NCBI RefSeq assembly: GCF_000725495.1
Contig: NZ_KL647039.1
Coordinates: 1 to 64,000, forward strand
Length of the DNA: 64,000 nt
Source: Streptomyces aureus
GTDB lineage: Bacteria > Actinomycetota > Actinomycetes > Streptomycetales > Streptomycetaceae
Direction of reading: 5' to 3'
Part shown: positions 61,773 to 64,000 of the stretch, piece by piece
Position numbering within the stretch: position 1 is the stretch's first letter
Layout of the letters: each line of letters opens with the position of its first letter
Notes under the pieces: model-generated
Told to the model about the DNA's origin: nothing
The model's input: the letters and a program-made list of their open reading frames with translations, nothing else
Database searches by the model: none
Made by a program: the position numbers and the translations under genes

Positions 61773-62352
61773 AGAGCGCCGGCAGTGTGGTGTCGTGCTC
61801 GGGCGAGGAGGCCTGCGGGGGCACCACCGCGCCGCCGAAGACGAACTCGCGGAGCTTGCGCCACACCCCGTCGGCGCCCTGTTCGTAGAGCGCGAACCCG
61901 GTGCAGGGCCATCCGGCCTCGTACCCGGAGAGCGCCTCGAAGGCGTGGTCCATCGCCTCCTCGGCGATGCCGTGGGCCACGGTGACGTGCGGGTGGTACG
62001 GGAACTGCAGCTCGCGGGGTACGGGGCCCGAGGCGTCCCGGACCTGCTTCTGCAGCCAGGTGCAGGCCTCCGCGCCCTCGGCCACCCGGACGTACACGAC
62101 CGGCGACAGGGGGCGGAAGGTGCCCGTGCCGGACAGCAGCATCGGGAACGGGCGCCCGGCGGCGGCGACGTCCATGAGGTGCGCCTCGATCGCGGGCAGC
62201 GCCGCGTCCTCGACCTCGGTCGGCGGCAGCAGGGTGACGTGCGTGGGAATGCAGCAAGCCGCGGGGTCGCCGAAGCCCGCGCGCCGCTCCTGGAGCAGGC
62301 TGCCGTGAGGCTCCGGGACCGCGATCGACACACCGATCGTTACGGTCCCCAC
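61771..62352 (-). CDS. 2'-5' RNA ligase/cyclic phosphodiesterase-like protein
   Basis: 193 residues from a GTG with AGGAG five bases upstream. The two HxT signatures of the 2H phosphoesterase fold are present (IPTHVTLLPP and YHPHVTVAHG). Members open or join 2',5' or cyclic nucleotide phosphodiesters, and some bacterial ones act as 2',3'-cyclic phosphodiesterases. It is a single gene whose stop overlaps an interspersed repeat. Confidence 0.88.
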   Translation of the reverse strand: MGTVTIGVSIAVPEPHGSLLQERRAGFGDPAACCIPTHVTLLPPTEVEDAALPAIEAHLMDVAAAGRPFPMLLSGTGTFRPLSPVVYVRVAEGAEACTWLQKQVRDASGPVPRELQFPYHPHVTVAHGIAEEAMDHAFEALSGYEAGWPCTGFALYEQGADGVWRKLREFVFGGAVVPPQASSPEHDTTLPAL

Positions 62353-62529
62353 GTCGTCTCCTGTTCGTTGTCGGTGCTCAGGGCTGTTCGGTGGTGCTGC
62401 GCGGACGGAGGCGATCGCTCGGCCTGCTCCCGCCTTCGACTGTACGGCGATATGACCCGCAATCGGCCGTCACAGCAGTGTCGCGCTCGTCTCGTACTGA
62501 CTGCCGAAGGTGGTGTGGTAGGGGCCGCG

Positions 62530-62561
62530 CCGCCGCCGTACGGTCGCACGTACGGCGGCGG
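62530..62561 (-). terminator. 13-bp perfect hairpin after trpS
   Basis: CCGCCGCCGTACG (62530-62542) and its exact complement (62549-62561) enclose GTCGCA, ten bp past the trpS stop. Confidence 0.85.
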
Positions 62562-62570
62562 AAGGGGCCG

Positions 62571-64000
<1,430 letters not shown>

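Overview
The window is high-GC (about 72%) actinobacterial chromosome, almost certainly Streptomyces. The signs are strong G/C bias at third codon positions, many GTG starts, overlapping GTGA/ATGA/TGATG gene junctions, G+C-rich hairpin terminators without T-tracts, an 'SCO4848 family' membrane protein, and an order (trpS, D-Ala-D-Ala carboxypeptidase, sdhCDAB, hexosaminidase, two sigma factors, acyl-CoA mutase, nonulosonic-acid genes) that I recall as the S. coelicolor SCO4839-SCO4882 neighbourhood. I see no prophage, transposase, tRNA, rRNA or CRISPR array. It reads as core-arm chromosome dominated by cell-envelope functions.

Layout. (1) 0.1-10.2 kb, minus strand: a phosphate-uptake-like cassette of PstC and PstA permeases, a membrane-anchored PstS, a 916-residue divergent PstS-like surface protein, a secreted PstS-like protein with Fn3/Ig-like repeats, and a sortase fold that has lost its catalytic His and Cys. 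No PstB ATPase is visible. This is the least conventional block. (2) 10.5-17.9 kb: a divergent nonulosonic-acid (sialic/Kdn-type) polymer cluster with a NeuB-like synthase, a fused CMP-transferase/HAD phosphatase, and four glycosyl- or polysialyltransferase-like proteins, fitting a teichulosonic-acid wall polymer. (3) 18.4-26.1 kb: single genes: an acyltransferase, a TetR/FAD-monooxygenase pair with two palindromic operators, a LysE exporter, a Uma2 protein, an acyl-CoA mutase lacking the B12 domain, and an L,D-transpeptidase lipoprotein. (4) 26.3-32.6 kb: two paralogous ECF sigma/membrane anti-sigma-like pairs and small conserved proteins. (5) 32.8-39.2 kb: GH20 hexosaminidase behind a seven-unit minisatellite, an OHCU-decarboxylase-like gene with a probable CTG start, and the sdhCDAB operon. 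(6) 39.2-51.4 kb: a DUF4132 protein and partner, a TetR-controlled membrane/DCC operon with paired TTGAAC-N2-GTTCAA palindromes, an MMPL transporter with a fused C-terminal beta-sandwich, a two-component system, and an LTA-synthase-like enzyme. (7) 51.5-64 kb: an orphan oligopeptide-type binding protein, a metallophosphoesterase, a DD-carboxypeptidase, a YihY protein, a complete set of decaprenylphosphoryl-arabinose (DPA) genes (PAP2, UbiA, GtrA, DprE1, DprE2), a 2'-5' RNA ligase-like protein and tryptophanyl-tRNA synthetase.

How it works together. Blocks 1, 2, 6 and 7 all concern the wall and surface: polymer precursor synthesis (CMP-nonulosonate, DPA), polymerisation (polysialyltransferase-like, LTA-like), peptidoglycan tailoring (DD-carboxypeptidase, L,D-transpeptidase, hexosaminidase) and surface binding proteins. 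Other recurring features are likely leaderless starts (a -10-like hexamer 6-7 nt before the start codon at seven genes), 24-34 bp minisatellites at gene ends, and two copies of a 54-57 bp interspersed repeat between convergent stop codons. Starts were chosen by Shine-Dalgarno position, overlap and homology, and several differ from the longest open frame.
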